From contig CADEHE010000002.1 in the NCBI GenBank assembly GCA_902826775.1, positions 62,001-126,000 on the forward strand: a DNA stretch of 64,000 bases, in the 5' to 3' direction. This document shows positions 35,243 through 42,966 of this stretch, piece by piece. Each line of letters opens with the position of its first letter. Within the stretch, counting starts at the first letter, position 1. Under the pieces are notes generated by a model, which did no database searches, was not told the DNA's origin, and saw only the letters and a program-made list of their open reading frames with translations. Both the position numbers and the translations under genes were made by a program. The stretch is from an uncultured Pseudomonadota bacterium (lineage in GTDB: Bacteria > Pseudomonadota > Gammaproteobacteria > Burkholderiales > JALYOK01).

Positions 35243-36193
35243 ATGAAATCTCTCTCGTTTGTGGCCGCTGGTGTGTGCGTCGCACTGGCCAGTTGTAGCC
35301 TTACATCGACCCTGGGGAATAGCCCGTTCGTGTTGAAAACCGTGGTCAAGACCGTCGAACCATACTTTCACGGCCCGGGCATCGACGGCATGCAATTCGA
35401 CAAAGTGGGAAAGCGCGTCTACACGTTTCGGTGGAACTGGTACCGAAATCTAATCATTGATACCGACGACGGCTTGGTCGTCATCGATCCGATGAACCAG
35501 CAGATGGCAGCCGCACTACGCACCGAACTCGATGGCCGCTTTCCGGGTAAGCGCGTGCATTCGCTGATCTACTCGCACTACCACCTCGACCACACGAGCG
35601 GAGGCGCCGCGCTAGAGCCTTTGAACGTGCTCGCACACGAAGCGTGCGCCAGCTATTGGGCGCCGCTCGACCATTCCGCGGTGTTGCCGCCCACGCGGGT
35701 CATCTCCGGCGACACCGTGCTCACCATTGGCAGTGTAGAGATTCGTGCGCTGCATCTGCCCAATTCACACACGGACACGCTCTATGCCTTCCACCTGCCG
35801 TCGGAGCGATTGTTGTTTACCGCCGATCTCGGTCTGGTACGTACCATGGCGCCCGGCGGCGTGCCCGATCGATATGCGCCAGGCTATTTGGCTGCGATGG
35901 ATCGGCTGATCGAGCTCGACTTTGACACTTTCGTGCCCTCACATTTCGGCTACGGGAAGAAACAAGACCTCGTCGACTGGCGCAACATGATGGAAGAATC
36001 ACGGCGCTTGGCGCGGCAAGCCGTCAAGACCGCTGGAACGCCGGGCATCGCTAACGCCGGGACACAGATGGGCAAGTACTTTGACGCGGTGTACGACCCG
36101 CTACGCGAGAAATACGGTCACTGGCACGGGTTCAACGAGATGTTTGTATTGAACCTCGTGCGCGATGTGCTGGGCGAAAGCCTCGGGTACTGA
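35243..36193 (+). CDS. MBL-fold metallo-hydrolase, probable lipoprotein
   Basis: 316 residues. The N-terminus ends in a lipobox (LASC, Cys18), so the mature protein is probably membrane-anchored. The metal motif HYHLDH is complete, followed by the later ligands in LPNSHTDT, FTADL and PSHFGYG. The fold covers beta-lactamases, glyoxalases and lactonases; the substrate is unknown. The AraC-regulated block here (membrane protein, YdhR-like protein, MBL hydrolase, cupin) could be a small-molecule degradation or detoxification set, but this is inference. Confidence 0.8.
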   Translation: MKSLSFVAAGVCVALASCSLTSTLGNSPFVLKTVVKTVEPYFHGPGIDGMQFDKVGKRVYTFRWNWYRNLIIDTDDGLVVIDPMNQQMAAALRTELDGRFPGKRVHSLIYSHYHLDHTSGGAALEPLNVLAHEACASYWAPLDHSAVLPPTRVISGDTVLTIGSVEIRALHLPNSHTDTLYAFHLPSERLLFTADLGLVRTMAPGGVPDRYAPGYLAAMDRLIELDFDTFVPSHFGYGKKQDLVDWRNMMEESRRLARQAVKTAGTPGIANAGTQMGKYFDAVYDPLREKYGHWHGFNEMFVLNLVRDVLGESLGY

Positions 36194-36257
36194 TCCGCTT
36201 ACGCGCCGCTCGGAATTCTTGACGACGAACAACCGCTACAACCGCGCTGCAGTTACT

Positions 36258-36707
36258 GTGTCGCCGATCGTAGCAATGTTGGTGCTCGCGTCTGCGCTTC
36301 CATGTTCTAGTGCCGAGCTTGCGATGTTTCCGGAGAACACTCCATGGAAAATCAATCCCGCGGCGCCTGCAGCGCAGAGCGCTGTGCTACACGACGCGCC
36401 CAACCAAGCTGGTGCGTACGTCGCCCGGGTCAAGCTCGCGGCGGGGAAGATGGTTCCACCTCATACGCATCCCGAGGAGCGCATTTACACGGTGCTATCG
36501 GGTGTGTTCTACATCGGTATGGGTGAGCGCTACGACGACGCACTACTCGTCGCCTACCCGCCCGGCGCCATCGTGATCCTTCCGGCGAGGCAAGCGCATT
36601 TCCATGCCGCAAAGGCAGGTGAATGGGTGGTGCAGATCAACTCCAATGGTCCCACTTCTTTCGACTATGTCGATTCTGAGGATGACCCCCGAGGGCAGGC
36701 GGACTAG
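36258..36707 (+). CDS. Exported cupin-domain protein
   Basis: About 149 residues if it begins at GTG 36258; ATG 36276 or a start inside the previous gene are alternatives. A signal-like segment (VSPIVAMLVLASALPCSSA) precedes a single cupin domain with metal-type motifs MVPPHTHPEERIYTVLSG and LPARQAHFHA. It follows the MBL-fold gene on the same strand. Metal-binding periplasmic cupins may act as enzymes or sensors; none is specified by the sequence. Confidence 0.7.
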   Translation: MSPIVAMLVLASALPCSSAELAMFPENTPWKINPAAPAAQSAVLHDAPNQAGAYVARVKLAAGKMVPPHTHPEERIYTVLSGVFYIGMGERYDDALLVAYPPGAIVILPARQAHFHAAKAGEWVVQINSNGPTSFDYVDSEDDPRGQAD

Positions 36708-37049
36708 CGGCAACGAATTCGTCGCTGCAATTTCTGCTCGTCCTCAGGATGCCGTCACTGCTCCTTGCTATCTGAAAGTACACTTTGCGTCGAGTTTTCT
36801 GAGTGAAGGCTGGGCACGCGGCGTCGGCAACCTGAAGCACTCTGTTTGGGTTCGACTGCTATCGCGATTGGCAAGAATTCGGCGACCTACTGTAGCGGCG
36901 CTACGTGCAGAAACGGAGAGGAGCCGCCAAGTCGTTGTGCACCGCAGGCAGGTGTTAAACGGAAGTTCCGCGACGCCGATCGCCGCCGGCACGATGTCCG
37001 CTTAGCCGCGCAACCCGCCTGACGCGCCGCACAATGTCTCCACGAACGC
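36708..37049. other. Gene-free stretch
   Basis: About 340 bases between the cupin gene and the end of the ATPase gene. No coding region is supported. It includes the left arm of a 14-bp inverted repeat (37022-37035) whose partner lies beyond the ATPase gene. Confidence 0.45.
37022..37035. repeat. Left arm of a 14-bp perfect inverted repeat flanking the ATPase gene
   Basis: ACGCGCCGCACAAT here; its exact reverse complement ATTGTGCGGCGCGT is at 38399-38412. The pair encloses the ATPase gene and its palindromic promoter (1.39 kb unit). Confidence 0.55.
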
Positions 37050-38333
37050 CTATCTTGTTGCCCGCGTCAGCGCGCTTACATCCAACACGGTAAACCTCAC
37101 TTTGGAGTACCGATGCCGCAGCGCGCTGCGCTGCCAACGCTGATCCAGACTCGTCTCAATCTTGCGTCGTTCGGCTGGCGTCAGACGTTTCCACTTCACC
37201 TCGGACACGATCAATGCTTTCTCGTCGTTGGGATCGCTTTGCACCAAGTCGAACTCAACATCGCCTTCCCAATAGCGCGCGGCGCTCGCGAAGCGTAGGC
37301 GGCAGAAGTCCTCAAACACTGTGGATGCGTGCTCGTGCAACAGCTTCAACTTCTGCTGCGCGCTATAGTCGCGCCAGCGGCTGCGGTGCGGTGAGTAGAC
37401 TTGAAACCAAAAGCGCAGTGCCGGATCTTTGATGTGATAAAGCACGCGTTTGGTGGAGCGTACGCTTTCGCCAAACGGCAGTTCGCGTTCCAGTAGGCTC
37501 ACATCCAACAATTGTTGGAATAGCCGCGACAGATTGGTTTGCGCCGTACCGAGCCGGGCTGCGATTTCCGAGGGCTTGGCAGCCCCGCGCCCGATTGCTT
37601 CGAGAACGGACAAGGCGTTCAGGCCAGCAAAACCTTCATCGCGCAGGATGCGCGCCGGCTCGTCGTCCAGATGCGGGGCGAAGCCAAAGTACAGCTTATC
37701 GGCCAGTTCGAGCAGCGATTGCTGCGGTTGGACGTATTCCCAGTAGTTGGGGATGCCGCCCACCATGGCGAAACGGCTAAAGGACTGCGGATCGCCCGCC
37801 TTAAGCTTGCGTGCCCGGCAAAACGCCGCATAACTCATGGGTTCGACGTGTAACAGTTTGCGCGCGCGTCCGTACAAAGCGGCCGAACGATTCAAGAACA
37901 AGTCGTGCATCATGCGGGTGCTGGAGCCACACAAGATGATGAGGCTGCCAGCGGGTTGATGGTGATCGATCCAACGCTGCAGCACGCTCGGCAGCGATGC
38001 ATCGGCGTTGGCGAGGTAGGGAAACTCGTCCAGGCAGAGCACCCAGCGCTTCTTGTCTTGCAGTCGCAATAGCTCGAACAACTCTTGCCACGACTTGGGC
38101 GTAATGTTGGTTGCTAGCTTGGGCGCCAGGTCGCGGTAGACTTGCTCGATCTGCATGGTGGCGGTGCTTTCGATCGCCTGGCTATACATCCCGCCACGGC
38201 GCGCGAGCCAGTGCGCGAGTAAGCGCGTTTTGCCCACGCGCCGACGACCGTAGAGCACGAGCAGCCCGCCGAGGCGCGCCGCGGCATCAAGCTCCTTCAA
38301 CTCTGCCACGCGATTGACGAAAGAGAGCTTCAT
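37050..38333 (-). CDS. Archaeal-type AAA ATPase (ATPase_2/DUF234)
   Basis: 427 residues from ATG 38333. An N-terminal P-loop ATPase domain has Walker A LYGRRRVGKTRLL and Walker B LCLDEFPYLA. A winged helix about two-thirds along (GAAKPSEIAARLGTAQTNLSRLFQQL) is followed by a C-terminal DUF234 domain with the nuclease-like pattern WEGDVEFDLVQSD..KALIVSEVKWK, resembling a PD-(D/E)xK core. These ATPases are common in archaea and scattered in bacterial genomes and mobile elements; roles are largely unknown. Its promoter lies within a 37-bp palindrome, and the unit is bounded by inverted repeats. Stand-alone, no partner gene. Confidence 0.8.
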   Translation of the reverse strand: MKLSFVNRVAELKELDAAARLGGLLVLYGRRRVGKTRLLAHWLARRGGMYSQAIESTATMQIEQVYRDLAPKLATNITPKSWQELFELLRLQDKKRWVLCLDEFPYLANADASLPSVLQRWIDHHQPAGSLIILCGSSTRMMHDLFLNRSAALYGRARKLLHVEPMSYAAFCRARKLKAGDPQSFSRFAMVGGIPNYWEYVQPQQSLLELADKLYFGFAPHLDDEPARILRDEGFAGLNALSVLEAIGRGAAKPSEIAARLGTAQTNLSRLFQQLLDVSLLERELPFGESVRSTKRVLYHIKDPALRFWFQVYSPHRSRWRDYSAQQKLKLLHEHASTVFEDFCRLRFASAARYWEGDVEFDLVQSDPNDEKALIVSEVKWKRLTPAERRKIETSLDQRWQRSALRHRYSKVRFTVLDVSALTRATR

Positions 38334-38339
38334 GAAAGT

Positions 38340-38376
38340 ATTATGATAGACATACATTATGTACGTCAATCATAAT
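38340..38376. promoter_or_regulatory. 37-bp near-perfect palindrome over the ATPase promoter
   Basis: 16 of 18 base pairs match around the centre at 38358; outer arms are ATTATGAT/ATCATAAT. Read on the minus strand it contains TTGACG and, 18 bases on, CATAAT, so the palindrome covers the promoter. It ends 7 bases before the start codon. Probable operator, perhaps bound by the winged helix of the ATPase itself. Confidence 0.6.
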
Positions 38377-38398
38377 ATGGACGCGCGCCTAGCTCTAG

Positions 38399-38412
38399 AT
38401 TGTGCGGCGCGT
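38399..38412. repeat. Right arm of the 14-bp inverted repeat
   Basis: ATTGTGCGGCGCGT, reverse complement of 37022-37035. See the left arm. No target-site duplication was evident next to either arm. Confidence 0.55.
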
Positions 38413-38465
38413 AGGCGTTTGGCGCGGCGAGTGCCGGAAAACTGTCGGCGACTTATGCTAGATAC

Positions 38466-39299
38466 TTAATCGCGCAACACGCCCAGCAACACCGCTTTTT
38501 CGGCCGCTCGCCTTCTGCCGCGAACGCTCAGTTTGTCGTTGATGCGGCGGAAGCGACAGTTAATGCGCGATAGCGTAAAACCTAGAATGTCGCGTATTTG
38601 TTGTGAAGTACAGCCCTGAAGTTCCAGGCGCAGCAGCTGCAGATCGATCTCGTCAAGCCTCAGAGCTAGCATCGCTTCCGATTGCAGCCTCGCGTCCCAC
38701 CATTCATAAAGTTCCATCGCTACTTCGCGAAGCAGTGTGCGATTCTGGATAAGTTGCGCTTCGATTGCCGCAGGCGGCTTGTCACACCCAACATACAACA
38801 ACCCGATCCGATCATGTGTTCCCCAGTGCGTGGGCAGGACCATACCGCTGCGGAATCCATATCGTGTTGCGGCCACGAGCAAGTCTGCTTGGCCCGGTGA
38901 TACAGGTTGAATCTCCGACAGCAGTATCGGTTGAGCACTGGTTGCGGCGTGTTCCACGAAGGGATCGATGGCGTGCCACTTTCTCGCTTCGTAGCGCTGC
39001 GCCCACTCCGGGCTGCAGCCGATCAGGTAGCTCACACACTCGTGCCCGTCGTGATCGCGCAGCAGGCTAATCAGGAAGAAATGCTCGAGCCCGCAGTAGC
39101 GTAGCAGTGCGGTGACGAGCGTTACGACATCGCCTTTACCGCGGCAGTTCTTGATGGAGGCCGCAGCTCGAAGGGCGGCGTCCAGGCTGTCTATAGAAAT
39201 CTCATTGCTTTGCTGCTGCGCAAAGATCTCTGGCCTCCGATAAGACCGAGAGAGTTCAGAGAACGTGGGGAGCGCCGTTCGCATCGTTGACCGGTTCAT
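38466..39299 (-). CDS. LuxR-family regulator with autoinducer-binding-like domain (LuxR solo)
   Basis: 277 residues from ATG 39299; the longer frame to 39425 has no supporting features. The N-terminal domain has the acyl-homoserine-lactone-binding pattern (WAQRYEARKWHAIDPFVEHA; GFRSGMVLPTH). A C-terminal HTH follows (DEIDLQLLRLELQGCTSQQIRDILGFTLSRINCRFRRINDKLSVRGRRRAAEKAVLLG). No LuxI synthase is in the window, so it would respond to signals from others or to a different ligand. It is divergent from the TonB receptor gene. Confidence 0.78.
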   Translation of the reverse strand: MNRSTMRTALPTFSELSRSYRRPEIFAQQQSNEISIDSLDAALRAAASIKNCRGKGDVVTLVTALLRYCGLEHFFLISLLRDHDGHECVSYLIGCSPEWAQRYEARKWHAIDPFVEHAATSAQPILLSEIQPVSPGQADLLVAATRYGFRSGMVLPTHWGTHDRIGLLYVGCDKPPAAIEAQLIQNRTLLREVAMELYEWWDARLQSEAMLALRLDEIDLQLLRLELQGCTSQQIRDILGFTLSRINCRFRRINDKLSVRGRRRAAEKAVLLGVLRD

Positions 39300-39559
39300 A
39301 CAACGCCTTCCCACAAGTCCCGGTGGATCCCGTTGCAGGTGGGAATCGCCCAATCCCGCTTCTGTGCCGCCCGTCGGCACTCTAGGCCCTGAGATTTCTG
39401 GCTGCTGATTCCCTTTGCACCGCAACGACAGGTTCCCACGTTCCTCACCAAAGCCTGAATCAAGCTCACGCCGCCTCTATGCCCGAACGCTTCACGGCGG
39501 TTGCCTCACATGCCCATCCGGTCCTGCCCCAGCCGGGGTGCCCCATTTTTGATCCGACC

Positions 39560-39604
39560 AGTATTGCAATCACAATGCAACTATATCATACTACAAATGC
39601 AATA
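39560..39604 (+). promoter_or_regulatory. Operator/promoter of the TonB receptor, shared motif GTATTGCA-N5-AATGCAA
   Basis: GTATTGCA (39561-39568) and AATGCAA (39574-39580) are spaced by five bases, exactly as in the 25-bp palindrome at 45712-45736. An extra half-site AAATGCAATA lies at 39595-39604. TTGCAA inside the site and CATACT (39587-39592, 17-base spacing) could be the promoter hexamers. This suggests common control by the HTH protein encoded at 45766. Confidence 0.65.
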
Positions 39605-39684
39605 ATGGGCAATGTTGGTTTTTGAGTTCTTGACTTTCGAGTATCATTCACCTGACAGCTTCTACTGCGGGGAGGGAAAACCCC

Positions 39685-41769
39685 ATGCACCGAAACTCGT
39701 GGAGGCGACCAACGCGCGCCCTGCTCTCAGCTTTCAACGTGGCATTTATCCTGACTGCAAGAGCACAGACGCCAGGGGAAAGCCCCTCGACGGCCTTAGC
39801 GAACGAGTTTGTGCCGGAACCCGCGATCCATGCTACACGGCTGGATTACTCGCACTTTGACCTACCCGTTGCCGCGACGGTCATTACTCAAGACGACATC
39901 CGGCGGTATGGCTTCGTCGAAATCTCGGAGATCTTTCGCATCGTTCCGGGATTTCGCATCGTGAAGATCGGTGACGAGTCGCGCGTCAGCTATCACGGCC
40001 TGACCGTGCGTCAAAACCGCCGCATGAAGCTCACGATCAACGGCAAGAATGTGCTAGTCGGCGATGGCGCTTATATCGAGTTTGACCGTCTACCAATCGA
40101 ACTCGACGACATCGTACGAATCACGATTACGCGCGGTCCGAACGGCGCCACATTTGGCGATAACGCGTTCGTCGGGAGTATAGATTTCGCCACTGTGAAA
40201 TCAGTGGGTGCAAGCGCCTACTCGGCTCGGGCGGGCGTCGGCTCCGAAGCGCGTCGCAAGTACGGGTTGGGAGTCGCCGAACGCCTTGGTCCTATCGACC
40301 TCAATTTCTCAGCCGCCTACGAACACGATGGAGGCTATGACTATAGCGATCCGCAGAAAAGTACCGGCAATGACGGTCGCGCTATTAAGCGCGCGCATCT
40401 CGACTTGCAGCGCGCGACAGCAGCATCAACTTGGGGCTTGGAATTTAACGGCTATGACAGTGACCAGATTATCGGCAGCCGTTCATTGGGCCTCAGTGGC
40501 ACGCAGAAAAACAACGGATATTTTGCCGCACTATCCAATAAACGTGAGCTTGGGGCGGACGCTCGCCTGGATTGGCTTGTCAGCTACAACAATCAGGACG
40601 AATTCACGCGCAGTGACGGCTGTTTGACGCCCGACAATCTCGCTAAGATGAACTTGATCATCACCAACCCTGTACTGCTGGCGCAACTTGCCGCGATGGC
40701 GCGCGCGGTGCCTAGCACCCTCGGCGTCGCCCCTGCTAACACGTGCCTCTACCTTGACCTTGACACTAAATCATCACGCACCGACGCGGAAATCGAGTAT
40801 GAGCGGCGGGTCGGGCGTGCGCGGTTCCTTCTAGGCTCATCTGCAACTTACATCGAGGCACGAAGCGATGAGCGATGGTCGGGCATTCGTCAAACCCAGC
40901 GCAGTTACCGCGCATTCGCTGAGGCTGATTACGGATGGGAGCGCGTGCACGCAAGCCTCGGACTCATGTGGCAAGACTCCGACAATGTTGCCAAGAGCCA
41001 AACGGCAGGGCGGGCTGCCCTGAACTGGCACCTAACACCGAGCCAGACATTGCGTTATTCTTATTCGCACAGTTTTCGCATTCCTTCCCTCGTAGAAAGC
41101 GAAACGATTTGGGCGCCAGTATTTAACTTCGGGCAGCGGGGTCAACCGTTTTCGAGCTATCTACTCAGCTTCCCGTTCCCGGTGGTGCGCAATCCCATTC
41201 GCATCAAATCTGAAACCATTGATTCCCACGAAATCGGCTATTTCGGTGTCCTAGCACAATCACGCGTCGAAATAGACGCCAAGCTCTTTCACGACACGCT
41301 CCATAACCCCGTCGAAGCCGGCTGGTGGTACTGGGACCCACCAGCAACGAACCAAGCCGATTTTACTCTGCAAGGCGCCGAACTCGACTTGACTGCGCGC
41401 TTCTCCCAGCATTGGCGCTTCCGAGCGCACTACTCGTACTTGGACAACGATTCGCGACGGCCCTTTGAGCTTGGCATGCATGGCACGGACGCCGGCTCCT
41501 TTGCTCTTTCCTACGACTTCGCGCCTGGAAACACTGTTACCGCCGCCTACTACGGCAATAGCAAGATTTCGGGTAACTCGTACGATCGCTACGATCTGGT
41601 ATACACGCTAGACAAACGAGTCGGAAAAGTGCGCCTTCGTCCGCAGTTCATCTATCAGCGCCACGTAGGCGGACGGGATGGTGTTAAGAATGCCAATCCT
41701 TTGCTTTCCGATGAGCGGTTTCTAGCCAATTTGAACCAATTCTTCTTCTATTTGAATGTGGAGTACTAG
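39685..41769 (+). CDS. TonB-dependent outer-membrane receptor
   Basis: 694 residues. Signal peptide to about residue 27, plug domain about 50-165 (DLPVAATVITQDDIRRYGFVEISEIFRIVPGF and ARGPNGATFGDNAFVGSI-like segments), then a 22-strand beta-barrel ending in an aromatic C-terminus (FFYLNVEY) as expected for outer-membrane insertion. It takes up a scarce ligand using TonB energy. Ligand unknown. It shares an operator motif with the binding-protein/HTH promoter 6 kb away, so it is probably the uptake part of the same sensory system. Confidence 0.85.
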   Translation: MHRNSWRRPTRALLSAFNVAFILTARAQTPGESPSTALANEFVPEPAIHATRLDYSHFDLPVAATVITQDDIRRYGFVEISEIFRIVPGFRIVKIGDESRVSYHGLTVRQNRRMKLTINGKNVLVGDGAYIEFDRLPIELDDIVRITITRGPNGATFGDNAFVGSIDFATVKSVGASAYSARAGVGSEARRKYGLGVAERLGPIDLNFSAAYEHDGGYDYSDPQKSTGNDGRAIKRAHLDLQRATAASTWGLEFNGYDSDQIIGSRSLGLSGTQKNNGYFAALSNKRELGADARLDWLVSYNNQDEFTRSDGCLTPDNLAKMNLIITNPVLLAQLAAMARAVPSTLGVAPANTCLYLDLDTKSSRTDAEIEYERRVGRARFLLGSSATYIEARSDERWSGIRQTQRSYRAFAEADYGWERVHASLGLMWQDSDNVAKSQTAGRAALNWHLTPSQTLRYSYSHSFRIPSLVESETIWAPVFNFGQRGQPFSSYLLSFPFPVVRNPIRIKSETIDSHEIGYFGVLAQSRVEIDAKLFHDTLHNPVEAGWWYWDPPATNQADFTLQGAELDLTARFSQHWRFRAHYSYLDNDSRRPFELGMHGTDAGSFALSYDFAPGNTVTAAYYGNSKISGNSYDRYDLVYTLDKRVGKVRLRPQFIYQRHVGGRDGVKNANPLLSDERFLANLNQFFFYLNVEY

Positions 41770-41854
41770 CGATAAGACGGTGAAGCATCAGCTTGCTTGC
41801 GCGCCGCGCTCGTTCGCAGGATTATCTCGCCGACACTCACGCTAGAGAAACCGA

Positions 41855-42952
41855 ATGCCTCCAGGTTCCACAAGCGCATCCGCCAGCGATCGCCTGGGTT
41901 TTGTAGATCTCCTACGGGGAGCGTTTATCGCTCACATGGCCTTAGATCACGCTTCCCTCATGTTTAACGCTGGCCGGGCCGCCGAGGAGTTAGCCGGACA
42001 GCCAGCCCCCATATTCGGAGATCTTGCACAATTCCTCACGCGCTTTTCGGGTGTCCCGGTTGCACCAGGATTTTTTTTTATGGCCGGTTTTATGGTTGCG
42101 CTCACAACTTCAGCGAGGGAAGCACGAGGTCTTACACAGCGCGAGATCAATCGTCGTTTATGGATACGCGGCCTCGTCCTAGTCGCCGCTGATCTAATTG
42201 TCTTCGGTGTCCCGCGCGCTACCCAAGGCTTCTATTCATTTGCCGTCCTAAGCTCGATCGGCGTTGCGATTATGTTGCTCGCTCTCATACGGCAGTGGCC
42301 CGTGGCGTTGCTCTTCACCCTTGCTGCCGCCGGCATCATCTTGCACCCTCTCATCAATCTTTCGGCTTGGCCCGATGGACTCAGAGCAATTCTGCACGAC
42401 ACGGTACGAGTCGGACCGATCCGCTCACTCTATCCGCTCATTCCCTGGTCCGCGATCGTACTGTGTGGATTTCTTACTGGCAGAGACTTCCTGCTACGCG
42501 GCCTCCGGCCCGGCTTGTGGTGCGCGATCGCCGCATTGTCGTTCGCGACGTTCTTCGCAATCCGTCTCACGGGCGGCTACGGCAACGCATACCCAACAGC
42601 ACCCTGGAGTACATTCGCCTTTTGGACTTTCGCCAAGTACCCACCAGACCTCGCGTTTCTAAGCTGGGCCTTTGCTTGGATTTTTGCTGGCCTCGCCCTC
42701 ATGTATGTGATCACCCGCAATGGCACGCCTCGAATCCTAACGCCGCTACAAACATACGGCCGCGTTCCGTTTTTCTTCTATATCGTCCACTTCTTGGTTC
42801 TAGGGGTAGCGGCCTTCATCCTGCGCGCGAAGTTCAGTCTGTTAGCTACGTACGGAATCTGGTTGGCGCTCTTGCTACTCATGCTGTGGCCTTGCGCATA
42901 CTACTATCGCCTGAAACGGCAACGCCCCAATTTCATCACGCGTTATGTCTAG
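41855..42952 (+). CDS. Membrane acyltransferase-like protein (DUF1624/HGSNAT type)
   Basis: 365 residues with about ten membrane helices. The N-terminal pattern RLGFVDLLRGAFIAHMALDH matches DUF1624 / heparan-alpha-glucosaminide acetyltransferase catalytic-type proteins, in which the DxxRG...D(H) region lies near the start. It lies 85 bases after the TonB receptor on the same strand, so co-expression is likely. The substrate is unknown. Convergent with the degenerate kinase gene. Confidence 0.7.
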   Translation: MPPGSTSASASDRLGFVDLLRGAFIAHMALDHASLMFNAGRAAEELAGQPAPIFGDLAQFLTRFSGVPVAPGFFFMAGFMVALTTSAREARGLTQREINRRLWIRGLVLVAADLIVFGVPRATQGFYSFAVLSSIGVAIMLLALIRQWPVALLFTLAAAGIILHPLINLSAWPDGLRAILHDTVRVGPIRSLYPLIPWSAIVLCGFLTGRDFLLRGLRPGLWCAIAALSFATFFAIRLTGGYGNAYPTAPWSTFAFWTFAKYPPDLAFLSWAFAWIFAGLALMYVITRNGTPRILTPLQTYGRVPFFFYIVHFLVLGVAAFILRAKFSLLATYGIWLALLLLMLWPCAYYYRLKRQRPNFITRYV

Positions 42953-42966
42953 ATCAGGGCGCAACC

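Noticed and set aside
36940..36965. GTTAAAC as an integron attC core site
   Set aside because: A single seven-base match without the partner RYYYAAC at suitable distance or an integron integrase in the window.
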